Source: Notolepis coatsorum
Lineage: Eukaryota > Chordata > Actinopteri > Aulopiformes > Paralepididae
Length of the DNA stretch: 64,000 nucleotides
NCBI GenBank assembly: GCA_963971535.1
Contig: OZ020598.1
Location: 99,383,674-99,447,673 of the forward strand
Reading direction: 5' to 3'
Under the pieces are notes generated by a model. It was not told the DNA's origin. It saw only the letters and a program-made list of their open reading frames with translations, and did no database searches. The first letter of the stretch is position 1, and each line of letters opens with the position of its first letter. Positions 21,600-32,556 of the stretch are shown here, one piece after another. Both the position numbers and the translations under genes were made by a program.

Positions 21600-21854
21600 T
21601 GAAACGAGTAGCTCTCCACTCGATCACCCTCTATCTGCCTACATGACAGGCCAGGTGTTAGGAGGCCTACAGTACAATCTGTCATCCATCAAAGAAACTG
21701 ACATTTTCCCTTTAGGTTCTAATATTAGAGAATGTTCCCTAATTGTGTCTCGCTTGCCTTTGATCCCTGAGAACTTTCTACGACTTCAGTACACTTCAGT
21801 ATACGTTTTAAACCTTTTCGTCTTTATCACACAAACAGGACTTTTCATGACTAG

Positions 21855-23147
21855 TGTTGTGAAGGGCCAGATTAAAGCTGAGAATCTACCTTTATTGTTT
21901 TATATACATTGTATATTATTTATATATACACGGTATATCCCTTTAAATTGGCGCTCGAACCATAGTAATATTCGCTCTCCTCATTGGATAGCGCCCTAGG
22001 CGCCAGCCCGCAAGCCCCCAACGTCAGGTTCAAAGACAAGCTCAGGCATGTCGTAACATGCCCGGAGACAGCGTATTGATTCCAGACAAGAACTGAGGTT
22101 TGGGACTAGATAATCACTTAAGTATATATACGGCGCAAGGTGCGCACAGCAGCACTCCTTCGTTCATCAAGTTCATCCCGAGTCAACGGGTAGTGAAGTG
22201 AGCAACCATGCGTTGAGAACACGTGCGAATAGAATAGTAAAGTGTCAGAGTTTAATGAAGTAACGTCAAGTTCGACCTAGTTTAATGTGAAGTAAATAGT
22301 CGTTCATTTATTGTATATCGTGCAACCACAGTTCGTTCGTGTGTAGCATTACCTAACGGTTTGTTCGTGTTAGCTAGTGGACCTTAGCCAGGGTGCGTGG
22401 CCTAAATACGTTGGTGCCAGTACCCGAGGAGGCCTAGTCGGAGAACCCGTTGGACATGTGCACAGGAGAACCAGCGGCGGCGATTGCAGAACCATTACTG
22501 GTTGGATTATATTGATTTGGAACGTGTTACCCGGAGAAGAGCATCGTTGATTTCCACTATCGTTTGGGATTTAACCTCGTGATGATTTACACTCGGGCTG
22601 GCCTCATGGACAGAGGCTGGCTAGCTATCATCGTTTGCTATCGAGCATTGGATTACAGTTATTGCTTTTGCTGCTGATCGTTGGATTTACAAGGACTGGC
22701 TTCTGTACGTGAAGTCCCTTTATTCTTCATTGAATCAGACTGAGTATCCGAACATTCCTCTATCCTCTAGACCTTACAACTCTGAGAGGAACCCAGTGTC
22801 TCCAGGCGGTACCAGCGTTGCCTTCTATAATTGCTATTATACGCCAGGTGGCGTCAGCTTAGCGCCCATCGTAGGAATCCTGTTATTCCCAGTGACTCAT
22901 GCTACTGACTGACTTTATGCATATTCTTCGCCATACAAGCGCAACCCTAATTCTCATTCTGTAACCTAATGTTGCATAATAATAAAATACCCTCAAATAC
23001 TATTTCTTTGTCAATGCCGTGTTATTATGAGTGTCCACCATCTATATTCGATGTACTGTCTGGCCAGTAATTAAAGTACATACCTAGCAGTGGTTTAATC
23101 TATCACAATCTTTAATACAGTCAGGGTTTTGTAACCCCTCAGTTACA
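21855..23147 (+). mobile_element. Solo LTR, 1293 bp, 5-bp duplication ACTAG
   Basis: ACTAG at 21850-21854 precedes TGTTGTGAAGGGCC. The element ends CCTCAGTTACA at 23147 and ACTAG follows at 23148-23152. TGT...ACA ends with a 5-bp duplication are diagnostic of LTR retroelement integration. Inside, a TATA-like AAGTATATATACGG lies at about 22110-22125. An AATAAAA signal lies at about 22980. No internal coding region or second LTR is present, so it is the product of LTR-LTR recombination. Superfamily not determined. Confidence 0.9.
22110..22126 (+). promoter_or_regulatory. LTR core promoter (TATA box)
   Basis: TAAGTATATATACGGC, about 260 bp into the solo LTR, followed within 20-40 bp by a GC-rich initiator-like region. 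Its position fits a U3/R boundary. Activity is inference. Confidence 0.5.
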
Positions 23148-23289
23148 ACTAGTATACTATTACATTTGATATGTTGGAACAATGGATTTTGTATTGCTGA
23201 GATTGCCCTCAACATGCTGTATAGCTTTGTGGTTACATGGTTTTAATTTTTGCTGAGAAGCTGTTCTTACCAGGCCAGTACAGCTTGAA

Positions 23290-23571
23290 AATCAACCCCA
23301 AACCCCCTACCTCCAGACCATGGTTCAGCCCTAAACCCCCTACCTCCAGACCATGGTTCAGCCCTAAACCCCCTACCTCCAGGCCATGGTTTAGCTCTAA
23401 AGCCCCTACCTCCAGGCCATGGTTTAGCTCTAAACCCCCTACCTCCAGGCCATGGTTTAGCTCTAAACCACCTACCTCCAGGCCATGGTTTAGCTCTAAA
23501 CCCCTCCAGACCATGTTCCAACCCTAAACCCCCCACGACCAGGCCATGGTTCAACCCTAAACCCCCTACCA
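23290..23571. repeat. 33-bp minisatellite, left part of a split array
   Basis: About eight units of CCCCTACCTCCAGACCATGG plus TTCAGCCCTAAAC. As 33 is a multiple of 3, frames stay open on both strands (GLEVGGLELNH; PTSRPWFSSKP). These are not proteins. Confidence 0.95.
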
Positions 23572-23965
23572 GGCTAAAAACAAGGGGTGATCGAGCCTTC
23601 GAGGTGACAGCACCAAGGCTCTGGAACGCTCTCCCCCTGGACCTGCGAACTGCCCCCTCTGAGAACTCTTTTAAAAAACAACTAAAAACACATTTGTTCA
23701 GGCAGGCTTTTAATCACACATAGGCGCCTTTTTCTGTTCTATAGTGTTGTTTTAATTTGTTTTAATTAGTGACTCATGATTTTATCCAAATTCTTTTATT
23801 CTACTTTTTCTATCTGGTTTCACTGTTTTTAACTGCTGTTTGTCTGTTGTCATTTATTTCTGATTTTGTTTTTATTGTGTTTTTATATTAAGCTGTAGTG
23901 TAAAGCACCCTGTGCATTCGTGCTGTGAAGGGTGCTCTATAAATAAAGGTCATTCATTCATTCAT
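23572..23965 (+). mobile_element. LINE C-terminal fragment inserted into the minisatellite
   Basis: RLKTRGDRAFEVTAPRLWN, then ALPLDLRTAPSENSFKKQL and KTHLFRQAF, the C-terminal signature of L2/CR1-like LINEs. A 3' UTR (TGCTGTGAAGGGTGCTCTAT, AAATAAAGG) and a (CATT)n tail follow. It interrupts the 33-bp array, which resumes at 23966. Confidence 0.85.
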
Positions 23966-24235
23966 ACCTCCAGACCATGGTCCAACCCTAAACCCCCTAC
24001 CTCCAGGCCATGGTTTAGCTCTAAACCCCCTACCCCCAGACCATGTTCCAACCCTAAACCCCCCACGACCAGGCCATGGTTCAACCCTAAACCCCCTACC
24101 TCCAGACCATGGTCCAACCCTAAACCCCCTACCTCCAGACCATGGTTCAGCCCTAAACCCCCCACGACCAGGCCATGGTTCAGCCCTAAACCCCCTACCT
24201 ACAGACCATGGTTTAACCCTAAACCCATGCATCAG
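23966..24235. repeat. 33-bp minisatellite, right part
   Basis: About eight further units identical in type to 23290-23571. Confidence 0.95.
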
Positions 24236-24425
24236 GCAGCCTACACACCATCTCTACGGCGACCTGCCCTCCACTCCACCTCCCGGCTTGTCTCTTTTCT
24301 GGCCTCTGTGCTCCTCCTTTTGACTTCTTCTGTGTTGGTGATGCTAGACATGAAGCTCATTCTACTGTTGACCTTGTTGTAAATCACTCTGCATAAGAGT
24401 CTGCTAAATGCCTCTAATGTAGATG
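24236..24425 (+). mobile_element. Retroposon 3' end (CATAAGAGTCTGCTAAATG type)
   Basis: AATCACTCTGCATAAGAGTC and TGCTAAATGCC, a common fish retroposon tail. A reverse relative is at 48940-49005. Confidence 0.6.
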
Positions 24426-25289
24426 GAAGAATTGCTTAACCATGTCAGTACGTCTTTAAGCCCCCAGAGCTGTTGTTGAGCGTAGACTGGATGATATTGT
24501 GGAAGAATACAATCATGTTTATGAAGCTTGTGTTTTCTTGTTTCATTTTATTTGTTTTCAGAGAAACTCTAACCTCACATCTGTTATCGGGAATCATTGT
24601 ATCATCGGCATTTGACCTCATAACCCAAACCACTTTTTGGGGCAGAAATACATTATTTTACCGTAATCCAAAACAGGATTAAATTTGACTTGTGTTTGAC
24701 TAATACTTGTGGGAAAGCAGAGGATTACTACTGAGAACAGAGAGGATTATGAGCTGTAACTAATTAGGAGTCAGCGTTTGACGTGACAAAGCCAAACATG
24801 GACGGTACAAATCTGCCCGGGTGAAAACGACGGCTCAGCAGAAACGGGTGTTAATCTAAAGCGGCATAAACGTGTCAAAGTGTTAAGACTGTCGAGTGCA
24901 AGACGACCTTAAAACTTTTTATGTAAATGAGCAATCGAGGCTCTTTACTTTGTGACTCAAGCTCGTGAAAATATATGGGCCCGCTCATCAGGTGAAATAA
25001 ATGGACCGTTTGGGTCTCGAGGCACATAGGACCCGAGGCACAATGACTGCTATAGACCACCGAAACACTTCCGCTATTCTGAAATCATGGGAGAGAGAGC
25101 GGGGAAAGAGAATTAATGAATGTGGATGAGAGCCTTGACATTAGGTGGTTGTAGCTACGGCTGTGGGGGTGCTGGAGACATGATCCAATATACTTTTATA
25201 CGCCTGAGTCGCGGTCACTTTTCCGCACCTAATCCCGAACTCCGCAAGTGACTACTGTAGCTCAGCCGAGAAAGTGCCGATCGACTTGG
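24426..25289. other. No gene seen
   Basis: Several 60-69-codon frames, none recognisable. One AAAGTGTTAA motif (24876-24885) could be a stray MITE terminus. Confidence 0.4.
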
Positions 25290-25587
25290 GATCGTGATCA
25301 GTGGCAATTGTTCATGTCTGGTCATTTTTAGCATGGTGTTATTCACCGTCAAGGATAATAAAAATAAAATAAAATCATATTCTCCTTTGGTTCATCACAA
25401 TTTACTCAAGCCTAGTAACAGACACAATATTTCTGACACTGGGAATACATTCCCTGAGATCCATAGATGTCCCTAGATACAGTACCAAGAACATGCAAAT
25501 GGACCTTGTAGAAGTGGAGCAATCTTTACTTAGGTATGTATTTTTAGGCAGATTTTCAGAAAATAGGGCTCGGGCTTAAGAGGTTAA
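25290..25587. repeat. Interspersed repeat family Q, copy 2, ending in TTAA terminus
   Basis: It shares AGTAACAGACACAATATTTC and CCAAGAACATGCAAATGGAC with 2840-3197 and 36450-36690. It ends CTCGGGCTTAAGAGGTTAA as in 1-228. Confidence 0.65.
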
Positions 25588-26189
25588 GGCCCAGCCAGTC
25601 ACTAGAACAGGTTCCATAGGTACCAAAATTCCATTCCAATAATGATGTAGTATAAAGAGGTAGCTTACTAATAAGGGCCTTACACATTTTATTGGTCTAC
25701 AGGCTGCGTAAAAAGAATACATGTGATTTAGCAGAGGAGTTGAGGTGGGGTGTGTGCAAAGGCCTGCTGTTCTATACTCTTAACAAAAAGGGTGCTACAT
25801 AGCATGGTTATTTGGCGTTTAATCATCTAATCATCTTAAAAAAGAGATGCCAAGAAATGTATTAACCCTTTAATCGCCAATGACGTGTTTAGACGTCATT
25901 CATCGCCATGCGTAATCTGCCAATGACGTCGTACAGCGTCTTTGAGATCAATATTTCAAAAATCTGTCATGGCAATCATATTTCACCCACGGAGACTTGA
26001 CGGTAGGGGTGGACGGTATGGTCTAAAATGTATATCACGGTATAATTTGAAGCATAGACGGTAACGGTATATATCACGGTATCAGTGTTTCCGTTAGAAT
26101 AATTTTTTTTGCCTGATAGGCAGGCTATATAAAGAATGACATCCTCAAGGCATGTCGATTTATAATATTTTAACTTAGAACTAGGCTAC

Positions 26190-26880
26190 TTTTGCCTGGA
26201 CAAGAGGAAGGGGAACTATGTGAGAATGCTATTCATCGACTACAGCTCGGCATTCAATACCATAGTCCCCTCCAAACTCATAGCCAAGCTCAGGGACCTG
26301 GGCTTGAACTATGACCTCTGCCAGTGGGTCTTGGACTTCCTGACGGGCAGACCCCAGGTGGTGAGAGCAGGCAACTGCACCTCCTCATCCATCACCCTCA
26401 ACATAGGGGCCCCCCAGGACTGTGTTCTGAGTCCCCTCCTCTACTCCCTGTACACACACGACTGTGTGGCTCAGCGGAGTAGCAACACAATCATCAAATT
26501 AGCTGACGACACAGTAGTGGTGGGCCTGATCTCTGCAAACGACGAGAGGGCCTACCTGGAAGAGGTCAAGGTCCTGGCGGGATGGTGCCAGGAAAACAGC
26601 CTCTCCCTGAACGTCAGCAAAACAAAGGAGATGATTGTGGACTTCAGGAGGTAGGGGGTCAAGGACTACAGCCCCCTCAGCATCGACGGGGCACCGGTTG
26701 AGAGAGTGAACAGCTTTAAGTACCACACACATTGACAGTGTTGTGAAGAAGGCACGACAACGCCTCTACTTCCTCAGGCGCCTAAGGAAGTTCCAAGTCA
26801 GTCAGAAGATCCTTAAGAACTTCTACTCATGTACAATAGAGCATCCTGACTGGCAACATCACCTCCTGGTTTGGGAATAG
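26190..26880 (+). mobile_element. L2/CR1-type LINE reverse transcriptase, sense copy, left part
   Basis: The frame 26226-26654 shows RT blocks: [18 protein letters not shown] (block with catalytic Asp), [34 protein letters not shown], and [10 protein letters not shown], where the usual FADD has become LADD. Then [23 protein letters not shown] stop follows at 26652, and about 37 bp near 26720 is missing compared with the inverted copy. The 5' endonuclease is absent. It continues at 28169 after an antisense insertion. Dead copy. Confidence 0.9.
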
Positions 26881-28165
26881 TTTAAGTTCAAGTTCAAGTT
26901 CTTTAATAGTTGTCATACAGAAGTACAGAATACTTTCATACAAAATGCTTCTTACTGTTACGCTCCAGAGACTGTGCTAGACAAGATAGTATCAAATAAC
27001 ATAATAACATAATATAGCATGAATTTAGAAGAAGAAAATGAGGTCACAGTGTTCGGTATAGACATATGTACAATGTTCTGAGTTACCATATAATATACAA
27101 TACACAATACTATGCAGTGTACTAATGTACAGTACTATCTAGTGCAAAGCAGAAATGGGATGAGGTACAATTTTAGGTACAATTTACAGTAAGGTGTACG
27201 AGTTGTAGTGCAATCCTTCATCCATAAATATAAAGTGTGGGGAGTGGGTGCTACAGTGTGTTTGTTTAAAGTGGGTGTGTGCTATAAGTGTGTGGAGTGG
27301 GTGCTACAGTGTGTTTGTTTAAAGTGAGTGTGTGCGTGTGGATGTGTGTGCTATGTGCGTTTGGTGGTTGTTGTTGTGTAGTGTTCATTCATTGTTCGTT
27401 TAGCAGCCTGATGGCCTGGGGATAGAAGCTTCTTCTGAGTCTTTCTGTGCTCGCCTTGAGACTCCTGTATCGCTTGCCTGACCGCAGCAGTTCAAAGAGG
27501 CAGTTGTTCGGGTGACTGGAGTCTTTAATGATTATCTTAGCCTTGCCCTTGCAACGCTTGTAGTAAATGTTCTGGAGGGTGGGGAGCCCCCCTCCAATTG
27601 TGCGTTCGGCTGAACGTGTCACTCTTTGTAGTCTGCTTTGGTCTTGTGCAGTGCTATTCCCAAACCAGGAGGTGATGTTGCCGGTCAAGATGCTCTCTAT
27701 TGTACATGAGTAGAAGTTCTTAAGGATCTTCTGGCTGACTTGGAACTTCCTTAGGCGCCTGAGGAAGTAGAGGCGTTGTCGTGCCTTCTTCACAACACTG
27801 TTAATGTGTGTGGTCCATGTCAAGTCCTCGGATATGTAGGCTCCGAGGTACTTAAAGCTGTTGACTCTCTCAACCGGTGCCCCGTCGATGCTGAGGGGGC
27901 TGTAGTCCTTGACCCCCGACCTCCTGAAGTCCACAATCATCTCCTTTGTTTTGCTGACGTTCAGGGAGAGGCTGTTTTCCTGGCACCATCCCGCCAGGAC
28001 CTTGACCTCTTCCAGGTAGGCCCTCTCGTCGTTGGCAGAGATCAGGCCCACCACCACTGTGTCGTCAGCAAATTTGACGATTGTATTGCTACTCCGCTGA
28101 GCCACACAGTCGTGTGTGTACAGGGAGTAGAGGAGGGGACTCAGAACACAGCCCTGGGGGGCCCC
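26881..28165 (-). mobile_element. Antisense copy of the same LINE inserted in it
   Basis: On the minus strand: [38 protein letters not shown] (intact FADD), [19 protein letters not shown], then FLRRLRKFQVSQKILKNFY and NNCLFELLRSGKRYRS. It ends with its full 3' UTR and a GAACTT repeat tail at 26881-26905. It is 5'-truncated at the start of the GAPQG block. The sense LINE stops at GGGAATAG (26880) and resumes with CACTGCAC (28169), leaving TAG on both sides as a minimal duplication. Confidence 0.9.
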
Positions 28166-28168
28166 TAG

Positions 28169-28671
28169 CACTGCACAAGACCGAAGCAGACTACAAAGAG
28201 TGACACGTTCAGCCGAACGCAGAATTGGAGGGGGGCTCCCAACCCTCCAGAACATTTACAACAAGCGGTGCAGGGGCAAGGCTAAGAGAATCATTAAGGA
28301 CTCCAGCCACCCGAACAACTGCCTCTTTGAACTGCTGCGGTCAGGCAAGCGATACCGGAGTCTCAAGGCGAGCACAGAAAGACTCAGAAGAAGCTTCTAT
28401 CCCCAGGCCATCAGACTGCTCAACGAACAATGAACACTACACAACAACCATCAAACGCACATAGCACACACATCCACACGCACACACTCACTTTAAACAA
28501 ACACACTGCAGCACCCACTCCCCACACTTTATATTTATTGATAAAGGATTTGCACTACAACTCGTACACCTTACTGTAAATTGTACCTAAATTGTACCTC
28601 ATCCCATTTCTGCTTTGCACTATATAGTATTGTATATTAGTACACTGCATAGTATATTGTATATTATATGG
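28169..28671 (+). mobile_element. L2/CR1-type LINE, sense copy, middle part
   Basis: It continues the 26190-26880 copy: TRSAERRIGGGLPTLQNIY, KAKRIIKDSSHPNNCLFELL, and RSFYPQAIRLLNEQ ending at 28433, then a 3' UTR with TTACTGTAAATTGTACC. It is interrupted at 28672 by a hAT MITE and resumes at 30243. Confidence 0.9.
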
Positions 28672-29389
28672 CAGTGGTTCTCAAACTGTGGTACGCGTAC
28701 CACTAGTGGTACTTGGTGGTATTGCTGGTGGTACTTGAAAACATTTACAAAAAAGCACAAAAAAACGTTTTTTTTCTTTTACTATTTTTTTTTTTATTAT
28801 TTTTTAAACATAACATCAAATTAGACACACAAGCATTAACAGTAAACATCCAGTAAATTTTTTTTTTTGCAGTCAGGCCACTGAACTTAGAAGCAGGCCA
28901 GGCCAGTGTTTCTGGTTGCGGCGGCGCGATAGTTAGATAACCTAAGTGGGGAACAACCAGGAGATCACTGTGACAGAGAGTAATGCAGTCTAAACAGTCA
29001 TAAATCTTTAATTCAACTTCAGCCCTGATCATAACCATTTATTTTTAGATTTTTTGTAATGTCAGATAAAAAATCTGACATTACAAAAAATCCATCAAAA
29101 TCTGTGTTGCTGCTAATCATTGACACATGCCTAGCCTGTAACAATCCCCCCCAGAAAAATTTACTTTGCATTTGATATATTGAAAATATTTTACTTTGTG
29201 TTTTTTTTAACAATAATTTGTGATGCCATCACACAAACTGACATTTAAAGGGTAAACATTAAAAAATGTATTGAATATGTGTTTTATTTTATTTTTTACA
29301 ATAATTTGTGATGCCCATCACAAACACTGGCATTTAAAGGGTAAAAATTCAAAAATTCCTCCACCAGAATGTTTTTGTAACAAAATAAT

Positions 29390-29469
29390 TGTGTGTGTGT
29401 GTGTGTGTGTGTGAGTGAGAGAGAGAATGATGGACAATCGCTTGCTGTGTGTGAGAGAGAGAGACAGAC

Positions 29470-29500
<31 letters not shown>

Positions 29501-29505
29501 GAGAA
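29390..29505. repeat. (GT)n and (GA)n microsatellites
   Basis: GT units at 29390-29413, then GAGA tracts up to the TTAA MITE. Confidence 0.9.
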
Positions 29506-29935
29506 TTAAAGGGGAACTATTTTACTATTTCTTTCACTATTTGGGCACTTTTACACAATTCCTGTGAGTCTATGGAACACCTCTGTATTTTTATTTTTTT
29601 CATTGCTTTGTATTTCTAATCAAGTCCTCAAAAACAGCATTTTTCTACCTCAAGATCTCGAGCCGTTTTGAGCCTGGGCTCCAACCACTGTGTGCAGCTC
29701 ATCATGTACCTGATGCCACACAGCCACATTATCATGCAGCGGTGTCTCTCTGACATCACAAATCATCACATTTTCAGATGACTCAGTTCAGTGAGGGTGA
29801 ATATTGTGAGAGGAGAATTGGAAGAATGCGCCAATATGAGAATTAGAGACATAGATCATATTAATATAAGTTCACATAGCTAGGAAACAATGCTAAACAC
29901 TCAAAAAGGCCATTTATAAGATAGTTCCCCTTTAA
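29506..29935 (-). mobile_element. TTAA MITE, AGGGGAACTAT termini (copy 2)
   Basis: TTAA 29506-29509, AGGGGAACTAT, then ATAGTTCCCCT and TTAA 29932-29935. Inverse orientation to 355-785. It forms the innermost layer of the nest. Confidence 0.9.
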
Positions 29936-30242
29936 GTACATTTGCTGAAATACAGTTCTTAATTTTCTCACTTGCTATGTGAGAATGTTAGTTATTATGT
30001 TCTCAATGCCCCTTGCATTGTATTAGTTGTGTGGAAGCGTTTGCTAGTTCTAGTACTATCCCTTTGTACATTGTGGCTGTGTCTGACAAAAGTTAACAAT
30101 ACATAATGGTATTAGGAATACATTTGCCTCCTGCGTGTGCATAGCTGAATAGACTGTATTTTAACGCCGGTCATATGGTGGTACTTGGAGAGCCAGCTAC
30201 GTTCTCAGGTGGTACTTGATGTAAAAAGTTTGAGAACCACTG

Positions 30243-30458
30243 TTATATGGTAACTCAGTTACGTCTATTCTGCATCGAACATTGTACATATGTCTATACT
30301 GAACACTGTGACCTCATTTTCTACTTCTAATTTACATGCTATACTATGTTATTTGATACTTATCTTGTCTAGCACAGTCTCTGGAGCGTAACAGTAAGAA
30401 GCATTTTGTATAAAAGTATTCTGTACTTCTGTATGACAACTATTAAAGAAACTTGAAA
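30243..30458 (+). mobile_element. L2/CR1-type LINE, sense copy, 3' end
   Basis: It completes the 3' UTR after the hAT MITE. TCTGTACTTCTGTATGACAA and CTATTAAAGAAACTTGAAAC mirror the antisense copy's end at 26881-26940. Confidence 0.85.
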
Positions 30459-31589
30459 CTATACAGTCATTATATTCCAAATAAAATAAGTCCAGAGTCG
30501 AGACTCCGTGCTGCTCCCAACGAATCCCAATAGTATGCAACTGCAGAGCCGCAGAGTAGGGGCGCTTTCAGGTCCGGTCACAGGCCCGGCTCAACAGCGC
30601 CCCCCACCCAACGGCTGAATTGCCAATGGCTGAATTGGAGTATTGCACTGTGCAGGCACAGCGGCCCCGCTCTGCGGCTCTGCAGCTGCATATGCTTCTC
30701 GCAAAACCCAGCCGTCAGAACACTACACACATATCATAATGTTCACAGCAAACTGTAGTTGATCACCAGGTATGTTTTATTAACGTAGAATAATTCATAT
30801 AAGAAAAACGATAGGGAAATCTCTTACCTTTCTCCACTGGTTAAAAATGCCAGGAACTGAAATTGAAACTTGCTGTGCGCCGCGGTGATATGTGTTTATT
30901 ATGAAATGACAATTGCGTGTTGACACGCCCACTGCGCGAAGCCTCCTAAATAACTTTTTCCAGTTTGCACATATCTATTATCTATGACTAATTCTATCTA
31001 TTTTTAGGGGCAAATGCGAGTGAAATAGTCGCGCTGTGGTTACATGACGTCATTGCTATTTTAGAGCTGCTCTACCGGTTACAAGGTATAGTCAAAATCC
31101 ATACCGTAGAGCAAATTCATACCGTTTATACCGTATACCGTTTATACCGTCCACCCCTACTTGACGGGTGCTGTAGAGCTCCTCTCAACTCTCCAACGGT
31201 GCAAGACCACCATCGGGTGGCCGATCGGCGAGGTGCCAAAACCGGAAGTGAGCGGCCGGAAGTGGTGCTCACCCATATTTCAGCTTGATACACTGGATAG
31301 CGATCCGTTGCCAATAACTCGATAAACAACATGATTTGGACGTATATAGTATTATACAACCTGGAACTGGACCAACTAGATCGACATCCCATAATAGCGA
31401 ACTTTCTGCTCCACGCTGATCGCCCAACGCTACGAGGAAGCTGCGGTGAGTTTCAGCGTGTTTGATTATTATTATACATACAAACTGCTCCGATCAACAT
31501 ATCACCCATACTACATAAATGATTTAACGTCGGCCACGGACTTATAAACCAGATACAGATAATTTAGTTGGTTGAACAGGTACAGATGA

Positions 31590-31905
31590 TGATGTCTCCC
31601 TACTCAGAGCACCAAGCTCTCTACCCATTGAGCTAAGCAGGACCCCTAACCCTGGCAGTGTTAGTGCCATGCTCAGAGCACCAAGCTCTCTACCCATTGA
31701 GCTAAGCAGGACCCCTAACCCTGGCAGTGTTAGTGCCATGCTCAGAGCACCAAGCTCTCTACCCATTGAGCTAAGCAGGACCCCTAACCCTGGCAGTGTT
31801 AGTGCCATGCTCAGAGCACCAAGCTCTCTACCCATTGAGCTAAGCAGGACCCCTAACCCTGGCAGTGTTAGTGCCATGCTCAGCGCACCAAGCTCTCTAC
31901 GGCGG
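31590..31905. repeat. 69-bp minisatellite, about 4.5 copies
   Basis: Units contain CTCAGAGCACCAAGCTCTCT, ACCCATTGAGCTAAGCAGG and GTGTTAGTGCCATG. Copies are nearly identical, so the array is young. The unit core resembles a tRNA-like SINE segment (GAGCTAAGCAGG). Open frames of 23-residue repeats on both strands are by-products. Confidence 0.95.
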
Positions 31906-32320
31906 CACGTGATGTAGTGGTTAACACTGTCGCCTCACACCTAGAAGGTCCTGGGGTCGATTCCCGCTTGGGGAACAGGTTGCAGTGTTGCCAGGTACCC
32001 AGGTGGGGTATCTCCCGGGCTTTTCTCCCCGTGCTCGCAAGGGTTTCCCCTCCCGATAAGATAAACCCAATGGAAAAACATGCACAACAGATCGCTAACG
32101 CTGTCGCGTCCCTGACGAAGACGGACAGGAGCACTTGGATTGGTCCCCGGGCGCGGTGCACGCTGCAGCCCTGTCTGCTCCCGGCTGCCCTTGGGGGGAA
32201 GGACGACAGGATGAGAAGTGCAGAGAACATTTCCTCAGCGACTCAGTGCATGTGTGTGTTCCTGTGGGTCGCCCATCCCATGTGTGTTAAATCTGCATGA
32301 CAAATAAAGACTTCTACTTC
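31906..32320 (+). mobile_element. tRNA-derived SINE (family S1), copy 2
   Basis: GCGGCACGTGATGTAGTGG head, B-box-like GGGTCGATTCCCGC, body GATCGCTAACGCTGTCGCG, and 3' end TGCATGACAAATAAAGACTT with a CTTCTTC tail. It directly follows the 69-bp array. Confidence 0.9.
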
Positions 32321-32329
32321 TTCCCTTTG

Positions 32330-32556
32330 CACAGACGGGCAAGCATCTGTCACTGACTGACACTGTTACTGTGACTTTCCTATATGTATTTATGTATATA
32401 TGTATTTATTGTGGGATTGGGAGGTGGGCGTTTTTGATGTTTGATGTCTGTTTCATGTTGATGTAACCAGTGTTTAACAATCTGTACCGAAAACAATTAC
32501 CACCAACCATTGTTGTGTGGGCGGCATTAAAGTATCTTGTATCTTGTTCTTCAGGA
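32330..32556 (+). mobile_element. Probable LINE 3' UTR with ATCTTGT tail
   Basis: It ends ATTAAAGTATCTTGTATCTTG, a short-repeat tail typical of L2/CR1-like LINEs. No coding part remains. Confidence 0.5.

Larger units (their letters stand above)
28672..30242. mobile_element. hAT-type MITE, 1571 bp, 8-bp duplication TTATATGG
   Basis: TTATATGG at 28664-28671 and 30243-30250 flank CAGTGGTTCTCAAACT and AGTTTGAGAACCACTG. Subterminal GTGGTACTT motifs repeat at both ends. GGCCACTGAACTTAGAAGCA is shared with the hAT MITE at 12321-12870. No transposase. It contains a TTAA MITE. Confidence 0.95.
26004..31159. mobile_element. hAT-type element, 5156 bp, 8-bp duplication CTTGACGG
   Basis: CTTGACGG at 25996-26003 and 31160-31167 flank inverted termini TAGGGGTGGACGGTAT and ATACCGTCCACCCCTA. 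Both subterminal regions carry repeated CGGTAT motifs, which are likely transposase-binding sites. No hAT transposase is visible. The interior is an L2/CR1 LINE plus unique sequence and an inverted repeat (30534-30566 with 30660-30692). So it is a non-autonomous carrier, or the LINE landed later. Confidence 0.9.
25862..31550. mobile_element. TTAACCCTTT-family MITE, split by a 5.2-kb hAT element
   Basis: Left part 25862-26003 starts TTAACCCTTTAATCGCC. Right part 31160-about 31550 resumes after one copy of the hAT target duplication and matches 43330-43720 (GCGCCATCTGGTGGCCGATC relative; GATTTGGACGTATATA). The right terminus is lost at the 69-bp array. Confidence 0.8.

Noticed and set aside
23237..24382. 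Pro/Ser/Arg and Gly/Leu/Glu repeat ORFs on both strands
   Set aside because: The 33-bp unit keeps several frames open; the repeat-unit peptides are shadows.
27776..28168. 130-codon plus-strand ORF
   Set aside because: It is the antisense shadow of the LINE reverse transcriptase encoded on the minus strand.
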